A stretch of DNA of 64,000 nt. Origin: Dipteronia dyeriana. Its lineage: Eukaryota > Streptophyta > Magnoliopsida > Sapindales > Sapindaceae. Below are positions 1 to 12,135 of this stretch, one piece after another. The notes under the pieces were generated by a model that saw only the letters and a list, made by a program, of their open reading frames with translations, was not told the origin of the DNA and searched no databases. Within the stretch, counting starts at the first letter, position 1; each line of letters opens with the position of its first letter. The position numbers were made by a program, and so were the translations under genes. The stretch is from assembly GCA_032871835.1 (NCBI GenBank), contig CM065303.1, positions 20,586,001-20,650,000 on the forward strand. The letters are read 5' to 3'.

Positions 1-930
1 TGTTATAAATGCAATAAAGCTTAAAGGCATACAATTAATGAGTAATTAATGCTTTTTCTAGGTAAACATAGCCTAGTAATGAAACAATTAATTCTAGGTC
101 ATGTAGAGATTACCTAGTCAATAAAAATAAGAACAATCCATGCTTGGAAGATGCAAGAAGAAGCTAGATGCTCATGGATTGAAGTTTGGTTGAGTCAAGA
201 TGGGTTCTTGGGAGCTCTTTCTCTCTTGGAGTCAATTTCTCTCTCAAGAAAAACTTGGTGAGTAAAAATGGCTTCTTGGACTCACACACCCAAAGAGAAG
301 AGAAGAGAACATATATATATTTATTGTGCCCTACACGAAATGACATCGTTTTGAACAAAAGGCAACTGATTCCCACCGTGATCGTTGTGCCTGCCGCGGC
401 CTAGGCAAGTGTCCAGACCGCGGTATCACGAGCGGTGCATCGCCTGGGAATCTTCACTGTCTGGACCGAGGTATAAGCAATGTCTAGACCGCGGTAGAGC
501 AAGAGATGCATCACTGGGAAACTCCGCTTGGGAGACTGTTATGCATGCAACGTGCACAGGCTGCGGCAGCAGCAGCGTGCAACGCCTGGAGAACACCGCT
601 GTACATACCGCGGCGGAGGCAATGCACAAGGAGCGGTCCCGGCCACGGTCAAGGGGAAAAAACTCTTCTAAGGGCAAACTAAATGCAACAAACACCCAAG
701 CAAGATTTATGGCAAAGAGGCACATAATAAGGCAATTTAAGCATTCATTCAAGATAATCAAAGACATGCAAGATGATCAAAGACATGCATGAGAGTGTGT
801 GTGTGCACTAAAAACTCTTCAGAAAAGGTTAAGCAAGTGATTTACCTTCTGAAGCTTGAGCTGGGTCTTGAGCAATCATGGCCTAAACTACCCTTACACA
901 TTAATACCCAAATATTGTTGTCAACGAAAT
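1..930. other. Retroelement-like flank with GC-rich island
   Basis: There is no recognisable gene here. About 1-370 is AT-rich with a TATA-like run near 310. About 380-650 is strikingly GC-rich for this window. It contains repeated GACCGCGGTA-type motifs near 416, 462 and 486, and two related segments about 70 bases apart that each contain a GCATC..CTGGGAA block. An AT-rich promoter-like run beside a GC-rich block recurs in other LTRs of this window, so an LTR fragment on the minus strand is a reasonable inference. The open frames here (for example 385-792 plus) have no recognisable domain and I do not call them genes. Confidence 0.35.
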
Positions 931-1153
931 GAGCCAATCAAAAACTGAGGAACTTACAGCAACTAATTGGTTGGACTTGGAAAGATAGAGATTCTTAACA
1001 CATCAACTCTCTATTACACACCTACTTGGTTCGTTTATGAGAGAGAGTCCCTCTTTGAGCACATATAGATTCTAATGGTTAGGGATGGCTTGGAAGGGAA
1101 TATTCACAATCCACCCATTTCCATTGAAGCCTAAATGCATATGAAAGGCATAT
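930..1153 (-). repeat. LARD-1 3' LTR, left fragment (truncated)
   Basis: From about 965 this matches the LARD-2 LTR near 1590 (the TTGGTTGGACTTGGAAAGATAGA region). It ends at the CATAT target site of LARD-2. By comparison with complete copies about 390 bases are missing at its left edge. Alignment before 960 is poor, so the left limit is approximate. Confidence 0.6.
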
Positions 1154-2722
1154 TGACCGGAGCTAAATTTTTAGTCATTATAAAATGCTCGTCAAACAAA
1201 AATTTATAAAGTCCTTAGCTATGTCCTAAAAATGTGAAAACAAGTATGATGGCAAGCAAGAGTATCGCCCACAGGGAAAGGGAAATCGGATGGCTAAAAC
1301 TAGTTAACTATTACCAAACTAAAGCTAAGCATGTAAACGTAAAGATAAATGGTTGGGGTTTTGAAAGGTTGATTGACTAAAATGCAAACTACTGTTATGT
1401 TAATTAATCTAACATGCAATTAGTGTTAGTTAGAGTGCAAATGGTGAGATGTGGTATGTGATGTGAATGTGAGAGCCAATGCAATTAATACACGAATAGT
1501 GGGCAGTCCATTCTTTAAGAATCAATTCGATTATGAAGGGCTAATCTATCTTTAAGGGTGACTTAGAGTCAATAACTCTCACTCTTGACTACTTGGTCGG
1601 ATTTGGAAAGATAGAAACTCTTATCACATAAATTCTCTACTATGCAACTACTTGGTTGGTTTATGAGAGAATCACTCTTTGAGCCTAGATAGATTTTAAT
1701 GGTCAAGGATGCCTTGGAATGGCATGTTCATAAATCATCCCTTTCCATTGAAGCCTAGATGCATAGGAAGGACATATTCACCACACATCCATTCCATTTA
1801 ATTTAGTTAGTTTTAATCACCTAAAAGTGTGTATCTACTTGGCTTGAGAGAGGGCATATCTACCCAATCCAAGAGGATATATATTCCAATTTAAAACCCA
1901 AAATAAATTGATAATCAACAAGAATCAAGAGAGGGCATATCTACCTAATTCAAGAGATAATCAATTGCATTAAAAACCATTGAATGTGAAACTAAATAAT
2001 CAAATACTAAGAATATGGTGGAAAACCCACAATCCAAGAATTATTACATCAACTCCCACAAAGGGGTTTAACAACTCATGACAAGTAAAATAAAATAACA
2101 AGGAGAAAAGATAAAGAGAAGACCCATGTGGAGATTCTCCTTTCTTCAAGCTTGATTCCAATTCTCCAAGTGTCCTTATGTAGATGATGATGAAGGATGG
2201 TTAGATTTTGTAAGAAATATTCCTAATCTAGGTTAGTGGTTAAAAAGGATGTGTTTGGAAGAGAAAATAGTTTTTTTTTTTGGATCTTGGACTGAATGAT
2301 GATCCCTCTTTTCGAAATTGGAAAAAGGTATATTTATAGGGTTTTCAAAATATGTCTAAAAATTGCTGATGTGGTTGTCTGGCGCGCTAAATGTGGGGGT
2401 AATGTGATGGTCCAGTACCGCACAAGACCCGTGCAATGACCTGATATGTGCTGATTTCTTCTCAACTCTTGGTAAATGCATGAAAAAATAGGCGATTGGT
2501 GCACGGGTTGTGGACCCGCGCAGTGACCTGCACACCAGAGCATTTCTTCATCGATTTCGTCCTGTTTTTGGCCAATCTTTGGGTTTTTCATCCTTTCTTC
2601 CGAAATGTTCCTAATTGCTTGAAAACACAACAAACGAGCCATAAAAGAAATAAAAACACACAAAAACAAGATAAAGGCAATGGAAATGAGGGTCAAAATA
2701 TATGACAATTTTAGCACGATCA
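1154..2722 (-). repeat. LARD-2 3' LTR
   Basis: This 1,569-base LTR pairs with 3798-5341. It contains a minus-strand TATA box (CTATAAATA, 2331-2339). On the far side of the TATA, about 2385-2560, is a GC-richer block with repeated CCCGYGCARTGACCTG motifs. The open frame at 2334-2780 on minus lies across this LTR and has no domain. Confidence 0.9.
2331..2339 (-). promoter_or_regulatory. TATA box of LARD LTR
   Basis: It reads CTATAAATA on minus. The same box is intact in both LARD-1 LTRs (5893-5901 and 30370-30378). It is altered in the LARD-2 5' LTR near 4960, where the plus strand reads TATTTAGAG, so that LTR may have a weakened promoter. Confidence 0.6.
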
Positions 2723-3797
2723 AACACCCCCAAATCAAACCCTTGCTCGTCCTCGAGCAAACCTTAAAGCAAACAAACAAGAGTCAAATAAAAATGACTC
2801 GATCTAAGATTCTCCAAGATTCAAAACAAATAATTCAGAAAGTCGCATGTGCAACAGATGATGAGATGCAAGGATGTGTGATAGAGAGAAGTAAACATGT
2901 GCAAAGTAATCTCAAACAACTCAAAGGCACTTGAGATAAACTCGCAATACCACGAATCCCACGTATAATAGCGATCTCATATCGGTGAGCTACTAACTCC
3001 CACACCTTGAGCATAATTCGTTTTGACTCTAAACCTCACCCGGTTTCGCTCTTCTTTTTCCACTTAGAGCCCTAAGTTCACACTCATTCAAGGTATGCAA
3101 TGATGGAATTTATTCATAGAAATCTAATGCATTGCATACAATGTACGTTCAAAAAAAGATAATATCTGTGAACTAGCCTAAGAATGATTCACTATGCCAT
3201 GAACGTGGAAGATTAAGTTTCATCAAACATTCCCAATCAAGACATACTATGGATCAAATAGGACTTCCCTTTTGGTTATAATGGGGCTATAGGGTTAGAT
3301 TTGGTGAAATAAGAAATGGGAAATATATATTCAAAGATCACCAATCATGCTTACATATACTCACACACCCCATACGAAGGTCGATGACAAATTGATTACA
3401 CTTTATCAATTAGGCATTTACAAATATACACACAATGTGTTTCAAAATTTGTACTCCACATTATGAGTACTTATCATTTGCTTCCAAGACTCTTTTCTTT
3501 TTTTCTCTATCTTTCTACACTCTGGTTGACTTTAGGTCTCTTCAAGTGTTCTCTTCCTTAGAGCTTCCATGATTGTCTCCACATGCGCTTCAAATCTTGT
3601 AATTGTGGCTTATCTTTCTCGATCTTCTTGACACCACCTTTTCTCTTCTATCATTTTTGAAACAAGAAAAAACAAAAACACAAATCAAAGTAAAAGAAAC
3701 AAAAGAAAACAAAAATAACTTAGACTCTTAACTAGAAAAAATATATAACAAAGATTAGCCACCTAATTAGCACATTTCCCTGGCAATGATGCCATTT
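2723..3797 (-). other. LARD-2 non-coding interior with polypurine tract
   Basis: The tract at 2723-2745 reads on minus as a purine run containing TTTGGGGGTG directly before the 3' LTR. The block beside it (CTCGAGGACGAGCAAGG on minus) is also typical of the 3' end of Tat/Athila-type elements. The remaining 1 kb has no open frame with a domain. It matches LARD-1's interior at about 6328-7140 but ends much earlier, so LARD-2 is a shorter internal derivative. Confidence 0.8.
3777..3794 (-). other. Primer binding site of LARD-2
   Basis: On minus it reads TGGCATCATTGCCAGGGA, three bases inside the 5' LTR. It corresponds to the TGGCGCC..TGCCGGGGA primer site of many plant Ty3/gypsy elements with several substitutions. 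The LARD-1 counterpart is at 20415-20432. Confidence 0.8.
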
Positions 3798-5341
3798 TGA
3801 CTAGAGCTAATTTTTTAGTTATTATAAAATGCTCGTCAAACAAAAATTTATAAAGTCCATAGCTATATCCTAAGAATGTGAAAAGAAGTATAACGACAAG
3901 CAAGGGTATCGTGAACAGGGAAAGGGAAATCAGATGGCTAAAACTAGTTAAACTAAAGCTAAGCAAGTAAATGTAAAGATAAACGGTTGGTGTTTCGAAA
4001 GGTTAATTGACTAAAATGAAAACTACAATTATGTTAATTAATCAAAAATTCAATTAGGGTTAGTTAGAATGCAAATGGTGAGATGTTGTATGTCATGTGA
4101 ATGCGGGAGGCGATGCAATTCATACATGAATAGTGAGCAATCCATTCTTTAAGAATCGATTCGATTATTAGGGGCCAATCTATCTTTGAGGGTGACTTAG
4201 AGTCAATAACTCTCACTCATGACTACTTGGTTGGATTTGGAAAGATAGAGACTCTTATCACACAAATTCTCTACTACGCAACTACTTGGTTGGTTTATGA
4301 GAGAATCACTATTTGAGCCTAGATATATTCTAATGGTTAAGGATGCCTTGGAATGGCATGTTCACAAATCATCCCTTTCCATTGAAGTCTAGATGCATAG
4401 GAAAGGCATATTCACTACACATCCATTCCATTCAATTTAGCTAGTTTTAATCACCTAAAAGTGTGTATCTAACTTGGCTTGAGAAATGGCATATCTACCC
4501 AATCCAAGAAGATATATATTCCAATTTAGAACTCAACATAATTTGATAATCAACAAGAATCAAGAGAGGGCATATCTACCTAATTCAAGAGATAATCAAT
4601 TGCTTTAAAAATCATTGAATGAAACTAAATAATCAATTACTAAGAATATGGTGGAAAACCCACAATCCATGAATTATTACATCAAATCCGATAAAGGGGT
4701 TTAGCTACTTATGACAATTAAAATAAAATAACAAGAAGAAAAGATAAAGAGAAGGCCCATGTGGAGATTCTCCTTCTTTCAACCTTGATTCCAATTCTCC
4801 AAGTGTCCTTGAGTAGATGATGATGAAGGATGGTTAAATTTTGTGGGGAATGTTCCTAATCTAGGTTAGTGGTTAGAAAGGATGTGTTTGGAAGAGAGAA
4901 TATTTGTTTTTGGATCTAGGACTGAATGATGATCCTCTTTTTAGAAACGGGAAAGAGGTATATTTAGAGGGTTTTCAAAATAGGTCTGAAAATCGTTGAT
5001 GTGGCTGTCTGGCACACTAAATGCACAGGTTTGGACCCACGCAGGACCCGCACAATGACCTGATGGGCGTTAATTTCTTCTCAGCTTTTGGTAAATACGT
5101 GAACAAATACGCGGTTGGTGGGCGAGTTCTGGACCCACGCAGTGACCTGCACACTGGAGCATTTCTTCATCGATTTTGTCCTATCTTCGCCCGATGTTTT
5201 GGTTTTTCATCCTTTCTTCCGAAATGTACCGAATTACCTGAAAACATAACAAACCAGCCATAAGACAAGCAAAAACACTCGAAAACAAGATAAAGGCAAT
5301 GGAAAAGAGGGCCAAATTATATGACAATTTTGGCACGATCA
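3798..5341 (-). repeat. LARD-2 5' LTR
   Basis: This 1,544-base partner of 1154-2722 begins TGACTAGAGC and ends GCACGATCA on plus. The frame at 5021-5263 covers the GC-richer U3 block and is not a gene. Its TATA region near 4960 is mutated relative to the other three LTRs. Confidence 0.9.
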
Positions 5342-5441
5342 CATATTCACTTACCCATTCCATTCAATTTAGCCAGTTTTAATCACCAAAAAGTGTGTAT
5401 CTAACTTGGCTTGAGAGAGGGCATATCTACTCAATCCAAAA

Positions 5442-5493
<52 letters not shown>

Positions 5494-6327
5494 CCAAGAG
5501 AGGGTATATCTACTTAATTCAAGAGGTAAGCAATTGTATTAAAAAAAAACATTGAATGAAACTATATAATCAAATACTAAGAATATGGTGGAAAACCCAC
5601 AATCCATGAATTATTACATCAACTCCCACAAAGGGGTTTAACTACTCTTGACAAATATAATAAAATAACAAAGAAAAGTGAGATAGAGAAGACCCATCTA
5701 GAGATTCTTCTTTCTTTAAGCTTTAATCCAATCTCCAAGTGTCCTTAAGTAGATGAGGAAAATGATGGTTAGATTTGGTGAGGGATGATTCCTAAATCTA
5801 GGGTTAGTGATTAGAGATGTGAGAAAGTGTAAGATAGTATATGATGGGTTGAAAAGATGTAAGAGTGAGTTTGTTCATTTCAGGAAAGAATATATTTATA
5901 GGGTCTCAAGATTAGGTCTGAAAATGCTGATATGGCATGTTTGATGAGCGTAGTGCATGGGTATAGAGCGGGTAGGAACCCGTACAGTTACCCACACAAT
6001 GACCTGATGGCCTCTCATCATCTTCTCTTGTTTTAGCATTTACACGGGTAGTGCGTGCAATGACCCTGGCAGCCTTTGATCTGCTTCTTGGGTTTGTTCA
6101 TGTGCGCGGTTTGTGAGTGGGTAAGGACCCGTTCATTGATGCTTCTTTCCTTCATCGATTTGGCCTATTTTCTGTACAATTCCACGCTTTCCAGCCTTTC
6201 TTCCAAAATGTACCTAATTGCATGAAAACATATAAAAAAAAGATCATAAGACAAGCAAAAACACACGAAAACGAGACAAAGAAAATGGAATTGAGGGCTA
6301 AAATATTTAACAATTTTGGCATGATCA
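5342..6327 (-). repeat. LARD-1 3' LTR, right fragment
   Basis: The LTR resumes at the second CATAT and ends GCATGATCA at 6327. Next to it on the interior side is a tract block (CTTGCTCGTCCTCAAGCAAA on plus) shared with LARD-2. It contains a TATA box at 5893-5901 and an expanded microsatellite at 5443-5492. Confidence 0.88.
5443..5492. repeat. Compound (AT)n(AG)n microsatellite
   Basis: About 15 AT units are followed directly by about 10 AG units. The other LARD LTRs carry only a short GATATATATTCC at this place, so this is a local expansion after insertion. Confidence 0.95.
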
Positions 6328-8876
6328 AATACCCTCAAACCAAACCTTTGCTCGTCCTCAAGCAAACAAAAAAATAACACAAATAGGACACAAATAAAAA
6401 TGACTCGATCTAATACTCTCATGGACTCAAAACAAATAATTCAACAAGTCACATGTCCAACAGGTGATGAGATGTAAGGATGTGTGATAGAGAGAAGTAG
6501 ACATATGCAAAATAATCTAAAACAACTCGAAGGCATTTGAGGGAAACTCGCATTATCACGAATCTCACACTTAAGAGCATTCTCATATCGAGAACTACTT
6601 GCTCCCACATCTTGAGCCTAATTTGCCTAGACTCTACTCCTTACCCGGCTTCACTCTCTTATTACCGCTCAGAGTCCTAAGTTCACACTCAATCAAGGTA
6701 TGCAAAATGGAATTTATGCATAGAATTCTAAAACAATGCATGCCATGCATAATGTCTGTGAACTAGCCCAGAAATGATTCATAATTCCATGATCGTGGAA
6801 GATCAAGCAATCAACAAACATTCCCAATCAAGACATATCATAGATCAAATAGGATTTTCCCTTTGTTTGTAATTGGGCTATAGGGTTAGATGTGATGAAC
6901 AAAGAAATAGGAAATTTGAGTTCAAAGATAACCAATCATGTTTATCCTTACTCACAAACCCCATACAAAACTCTCTTAAGCATTAATTACACTTTAGCAA
7001 CTAGGCATTTGCTTATACACACAATTTGTGCTTCACAATTGTACTAAACTTTGTGAGTACTTAACATTAATTTCACTAGGCTCCTTTTTTTTTACTATGC
7101 CTTTTTCTTTCTTTCTTTTTTTAATTTTTCTTTTCTTTTCTTTTCTTTTGCACAACATCATTTAGGATTTTTACAATTTGGCTCTTAAGTGCAAATTTGG
7201 GCACTTTCACATGTTGAGCCATTTCATGCACAATTTATATAATTGCCTACATAAATGTTATTCTACACTAGAGCTCTTATCTTTCAATCACACACATACA
7301 CCCCACATGATTGGCAATATTGTAGCCTTGTGTTTGGCTATGGCTATATTGTTTATCTTGGTTCCAAATGAAGATAAGTGTTTGGGTGTAAAATTGGCTT
7401 TGAAGCACACACATAAGGGATAAAGGAATGTTTTCGGCTAATATAAGTAGTTAAATGTACAAACATTGCCTAAACTCATATCCACAATAAGTCTATAAAA
7501 GGAATGAATGCATCCATCAAGCAATCCACAATATTTATGAAACGTATGTCCTATGGCATATGACACACATGACGAGAAAAGTGCTTAAATAATAGAAAGA
7601 ATTGAACACTTGATGCACTTTTTAAATAGGCTTTTGTTTGTGAACTCACAGATAGTCTCTACTATTAGAACAAGGTGTAAAAGCACCGAGTACCCTCAAA
7701 TAAAGCACACAAAAGACAGGACAAGCCCATGACAATGCAAGTATAACCTACGAGGGACAACAATTTGCTACACAAGCTCATAATACATCTGTAGACTCGC
7801 CAAAAGTACACGTTCAAGACATTCAAGCTAGTTAAAGCTCGAAAATTTTGGCCATTGTGACATATTGAAATTTTTTTCACCAAAATAACTAAAAATGACT
7901 CAAAACAACTAGAAAGACGACTCAACAAGGCATCCCCCCAAACCAAAACCCAACATTGTTCTAAATGTTGAAGACAAGAGTGTTAGGCCTAGTGGCACGC
8001 ACCTAACCGACTCAAAAAAAACCCAAGCACTAATCATGCACAATCAATGCCCAACAAAATAAAAAGACAAAAAAAGGCTCCTAAGTAAAAAAGGGAAATC
8101 AAGTAAATATGGTAATTTAGGTCAAAGTTTAACCACATCAAGCATTTATTCACAAAAATTATCGAAATGGGGGACATAACGACCCCCCCTCCCCCCAAAA
8201 AAAAAATCGATTAACACTATATTCTTCTTTGTGTATAGGTAAATAAAAACATACTACCCCCAAACCAAATGGGGCAATATATGCAAATTAAGCACCTTTT
8301 ACATTCATACCTTTATTCTAAAGAGCCTTCGGCTCATCACTTTAACCAAAAATGATAAATCAATAAAATCCAAGTATCAACTCAAAAATGAATTCAGTAA
8401 GCACAAATAGTAACTTCACCATCCATTCACAAAAGAATTTTCCATATCCACTAATATCAAAAAATTCAATCGAAAAGATATGAAAAATTTACGAGTTTAA
8501 GAATTTTGAGATTAAAAATTTTAAGCCAAGGTGGTTGCTTTTCTTGAATCCAAGATAAAGATTAGGTTCTCGCCCGTTTTATGAGCACTCTTGGCTTGCT
8601 CGTCCATCCAAGACTTGCAAGTTGTTGATGTTTCTTTCCAAGAGATGAAGAACCTAGCATTAAGCATAATACCTAATACAAACATATCAACCACACAAAT
8701 ATATCTCAAAAGCATATCCTCAAAATAAATCACTCTTCTCAACTCCTAAAAGCATCTATCATCCACCAAGAGTTATTAAACTAAACTTACAAAAGCAACT
8801 AGAAGAAAACTAATAAAATAAAGAGTTCAAATGTAGAGGCAAAAATACATGGCAAGAACAGTCAAGGGTCAATCAT
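6328..8876 (-). other. LARD-1 interior, part 1 (non-coding)
   Basis: The tract block occupies 6328-6366. The stretch to about 7140 is homologous to the LARD-2 interior at 2723-3560. About 7080-7155 is pyrimidine-rich (TTTTC repeats). Frames at 7178-7423, 7665-7946 and 8521-8742 have no recognisable domain and are probably chance. Homopolymer runs lie near 8185-8215. I see no gene in this stretch. Confidence 0.65.
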
Positions 8877-8989
8877 CACTACAAGAAATTTGAGTTTTAG
8901 CTACCATAAATTTGGAGGGGAATGAAGCTTTTCGTAACGCAATATGATGTTTGTCTCCATAGATGTGAGTTTTTGTTTTCTCAATTAGC

Positions 8990-9370
8990 AAGGACATTCA
9001 GAGACGACACAATTAGTCTCTGATGTAGCCTTTTGCTACCATTACCATTTAGTCTCTGAATATTTTTAGTTGAATAGAGCTTGGGTTCATTCTACATTCT
9101 GAGATGACACGATTAGTCTGCGAATCAACCATTCTGCTACCATTACTATTTCATCTATGAATATTATTTGTTAAATAGAGCTTTGGTTCATTCTACATTC
9201 CGAGATGATCTAATTGGTCTGCAAAACAAGCATTCTGCTACCATTATCATTTTATCTCTAACTATTGTTAGTTGAATAGAGCTTTGGTTCATTCTACATT
9301 AAGAGACTACACATTGGTCTACGAATCAAGCAATTTGCTACCATTACCATTTTGCCTTTAAATATTGCAA
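8990..9370. repeat. CACTA-1 subterminal tandem repeats, about 4 units
   Basis: Roughly 110-base units recur, each with a GAGAYGAYAC..ATTRGTCT block, a GCTACCATTA block and a GAGCTTKGGTTCATTCTACATT block. Subterminal repeats are where CACTA transposases bind, so this fits the left end of the element. Copies differ at many sites. Confidence 0.8.
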
Positions 9371-9513
9371 CTCAAATTTAACCTAATACATGCAGATAAT
9401 CGGTGATGATAAAATTAGTCTCTAAATCAAGGTTTTTGCTACAATTACTATTTCGTCTCCAAAAGTGTTTAAATCATAATTTGACAACAAAAACATATGT
9501 ATTCATAGACTAA

Positions 9514-10286
9514 GGCCCCGTTTGGTGCACAGGATTGGATTGAACTATTTTATGGGATTGGATTGGATTAAGATGGGACTAGGATTAAATGTGATTGGAT
9601 TTGACTAAATTAGTACTATGCTATGTTTGCAGAAATATAAGACTAGATTAAATTAATACCATATTTTGTTTGGTGAAACATGAGATTGGATTAAATATAA
9701 TAATTATTTTTAAAATGAAAATAACAAGAAAATAAGCTAATTAAATAAATATATAAAAAAACTAATTAAAATTAAATTAAAAAACTATAAAAATTTCTCT
9801 TTTCCTAATTCGCTATCATCATCACCATTTCTATATCATCGCCATTATTTGGGTTGGGTTTGATTTCAGATCTAGGTTGAATCTGGAATATGAAGATATT
9901 GAATTTGTTTTTTATTTATTTTATTTTTTCGATTCTAGATATAGGTGGTTTGATTTTATTTTTTTAGATTTCCAAAATATTATGTTTGTGGGTTCAATTT
10001 TATTTTTTGTTTCCAGAATATTATGGTTCTGGGTTTGCTTTTTGTTTTTTTTTTCTTCTGGGTTTTGATTTACATTTTTTATTTTTGATTGTGCATTAAA
10101 AAATCTTTAAAAAAAATTAGTCCAAGGACAACTAAACCCACCAATTTGGTGGGTTTATTTATCCTACAAAACATGGGACTATTTCACTAAAATTGGGTCC
10201 CACTAGATTATTTTATCCAGTCCGGTGTTGTTTCCAAACGTAGGATTGGACTAAGATTAGTCCAATCCTATGTAACAAACAGGGCC
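9514..10286. mobile_element. Harbinger-like MITE inside CACTA-1
   Basis: The left end reads GGCCCCGTTTGGTGCACAGG and the inverted right end reads GGCCCTGTTTGTTACATAGG. The flanking trinucleotide TAA is present at 9511-9513 and 10287-10289, as expected for PIF/Harbinger. The 773 bases contain no transposase. The ends carry further inverted similarity (GGATTGGATT on the left, AATCCTA on the right). The frame at 9877-10068 is AT-rich and has no domain. Confidence 0.82.
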
Positions 10287-10289
10287 TAA

Positions 10290-12135
10290 ATGAACCGGCC
10301 TGTAAACGCATGATGTTTAAATCTTGATAAAATATTTTTAACTATTATTGATTAATTGAGTACAAATCATGTATGTGACTATAGGAACTCTATATTTAAA
10401 ACTTATTTATTATTTAATATTTTTAAAAATTTTAAATTATTTGGTAGTAATAATAACCTAAAAGTGTTATGAATATAATGCAATTATATATGAATAAATA
10501 TCCATCAATCCATGGAAGAAACTTCCATCCTTTTGTATTCCCCACAAATGTATAACTCTACAAGAAAGTTGAGTTGCAATCTAAAAATACCAAATAAAAA
10601 CTACATGCATACTATAATCTCAAATATACCAATCAATAACAATGCTTCACACAGTGTAAGTATGCTAATACTTAGAATGTTTTCGGTTATAAAACAACTA
10701 CGCTCGAATGGTCAAGATAAAATTCGCCTTAACTCTAATTCTCACCAGATTTCAGTCATATTTTTTTACTCAAAACCTAGGCGATCACTCTCTAGCAAAC
10801 ACGTGTGATTTGGAAGTTATGTTCATGGAATCTAATATATCGCATATGAATATTATCAATGAAGCACATTTTTTGAAAATAGATCTCATTGAAGGAATTG
10901 AAATGACATGAACGTGGAAAGAGCATGCATCGATTCATATTCCCAATATAGACTTCTTAAGAGATCAAATGGACTTCCCTCACTTGTAATGGGGCCAAGG
11001 TAATTTGTGCTGGTGTATAGGATTGAGGATATGATAGGAGTGGGGAGAATAAAGTCACTAACCATGTCAAGGTGTCATTACATTATAATACATTAGTACG
11101 CTCTAAAACACATTACAACACACGTGACTAGGCACTAAACTTTACATTGCACATTTGTGCTACACTTGTACTCTTTGGTGAGTAACTTTACATTTGAAGA
11201 ACTTGAAGGCTTAAGTGTTTATAATTCACACTTATTTTCTTTTCTTTTCTTTTCTTTTTTCTCTTTTTCTATAACCCTTTGTCTTTGCACATATACACAT
11301 ATTTGCCTAAGTACACATTTCTATAAAATTTAGAGCAAAATATAAATTATCTACAACTATACACCTTAACATGATTAATAACAAGGGAATGACTTATGTT
11401 TGGGTTAGAAAGTGTATAGAGGTTTAGTGTTTGGTCTCAATTTTCACAATGTAATCTCCCATAGGGATGTTGGAGTGTTTGGGCTATTTATGGAGTTTAA
11501 GAACACACTCAAGTCCAAAATCATTTCTAAAATTCCATCTAATAAGGGAATACAAATCTCAACAAGCAGTACATACGAGATGTTCTTAGGCAATCAATGC
11601 AAAGTAGATAATAATGGTTACTCTAAGCAAAAGACTTCACCATAGCAATCACACAATTTCATACAACATGCATAGCTAAAGCTGAATGTCATGCTCACTT
11701 AATCTTCGCCAATTGTCCTCACTCTAACAACAATCGACTATACCGATATACACCAGTAACATTTGTCGATGACTGCCCAAATTGCACTCGAGTTCATTAA
11801 GAACAATGAGACACACATAGAGGCAATACGTATAAAACCGCACGCAGGCTCTACACCTAGTGGCCAATCTACTAAATGCACGTTGAGTGTTTCACCTCTC
11901 GGTTCTTCACACACAACCTATGTTCATTCGAATGGTGGCTAACCACTTAAAGGCTCTAAGCATTTTGATGGACCACTCAACCAATAACAAGCATATGCAA
12001 CGAAATATGCAACGAAATAAGCAACAATAATAGGTTTATCTCAAATTCCTAATGAATAAAAGTACACATTGAAAAAGAGATACAGATACAAGGAAAGAAA
12101 TACAAAATGAATAGAAAGGATTAAAATAAAAACAC
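10290..12135. other. CACTA-1 body with LARD-like sequence
   Basis: Around 10900-11020 there is clear similarity to LARD interiors near 3195-3290 and 6790-6890 (blocks such as CATGAACGTGGAA, TTCCCAAT and ATCAAATGGACTTCCCT). A diverged LARD-type fragment therefore lies within CACTA-1. Frames at 10512-10808, 10708-10911 and 11412-11645 show no domain. Confidence 0.5.

Larger units (their letters stand above)
1154..5341 (-). mobile_element. LARD-2: complete short LTR retrotransposon nested in its own family
   Basis: This is a full structural copy on minus: 5' LTR 3798-5341, primer site 3777-3794, 1,075-base non-coding interior, polypurine tract at 2723-2745 and 3' LTR 1154-2722. Both LTRs read TGA...TCA on the plus strand. 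The target duplication CATAT is perfect at 1149-1153 and 5342-5346. The flanks joined across the element give an uninterrupted LTR of the same family, which proves insertion into LARD-1's 3' LTR. There is no gag, protease, integrase or reverse transcriptase, so movement would have needed proteins from an autonomous Ty3/gypsy relative. The LTRs differ from each other at many positions, so the insertion is not very recent. Confidence 0.92.

Noticed and set aside
385..792. 135-codon open frame on plus and its shadow on minus (426-767)
   Set aside because: It lies in a GC-rich repeat block where both strands stay open; composition explains it and there is no domain.
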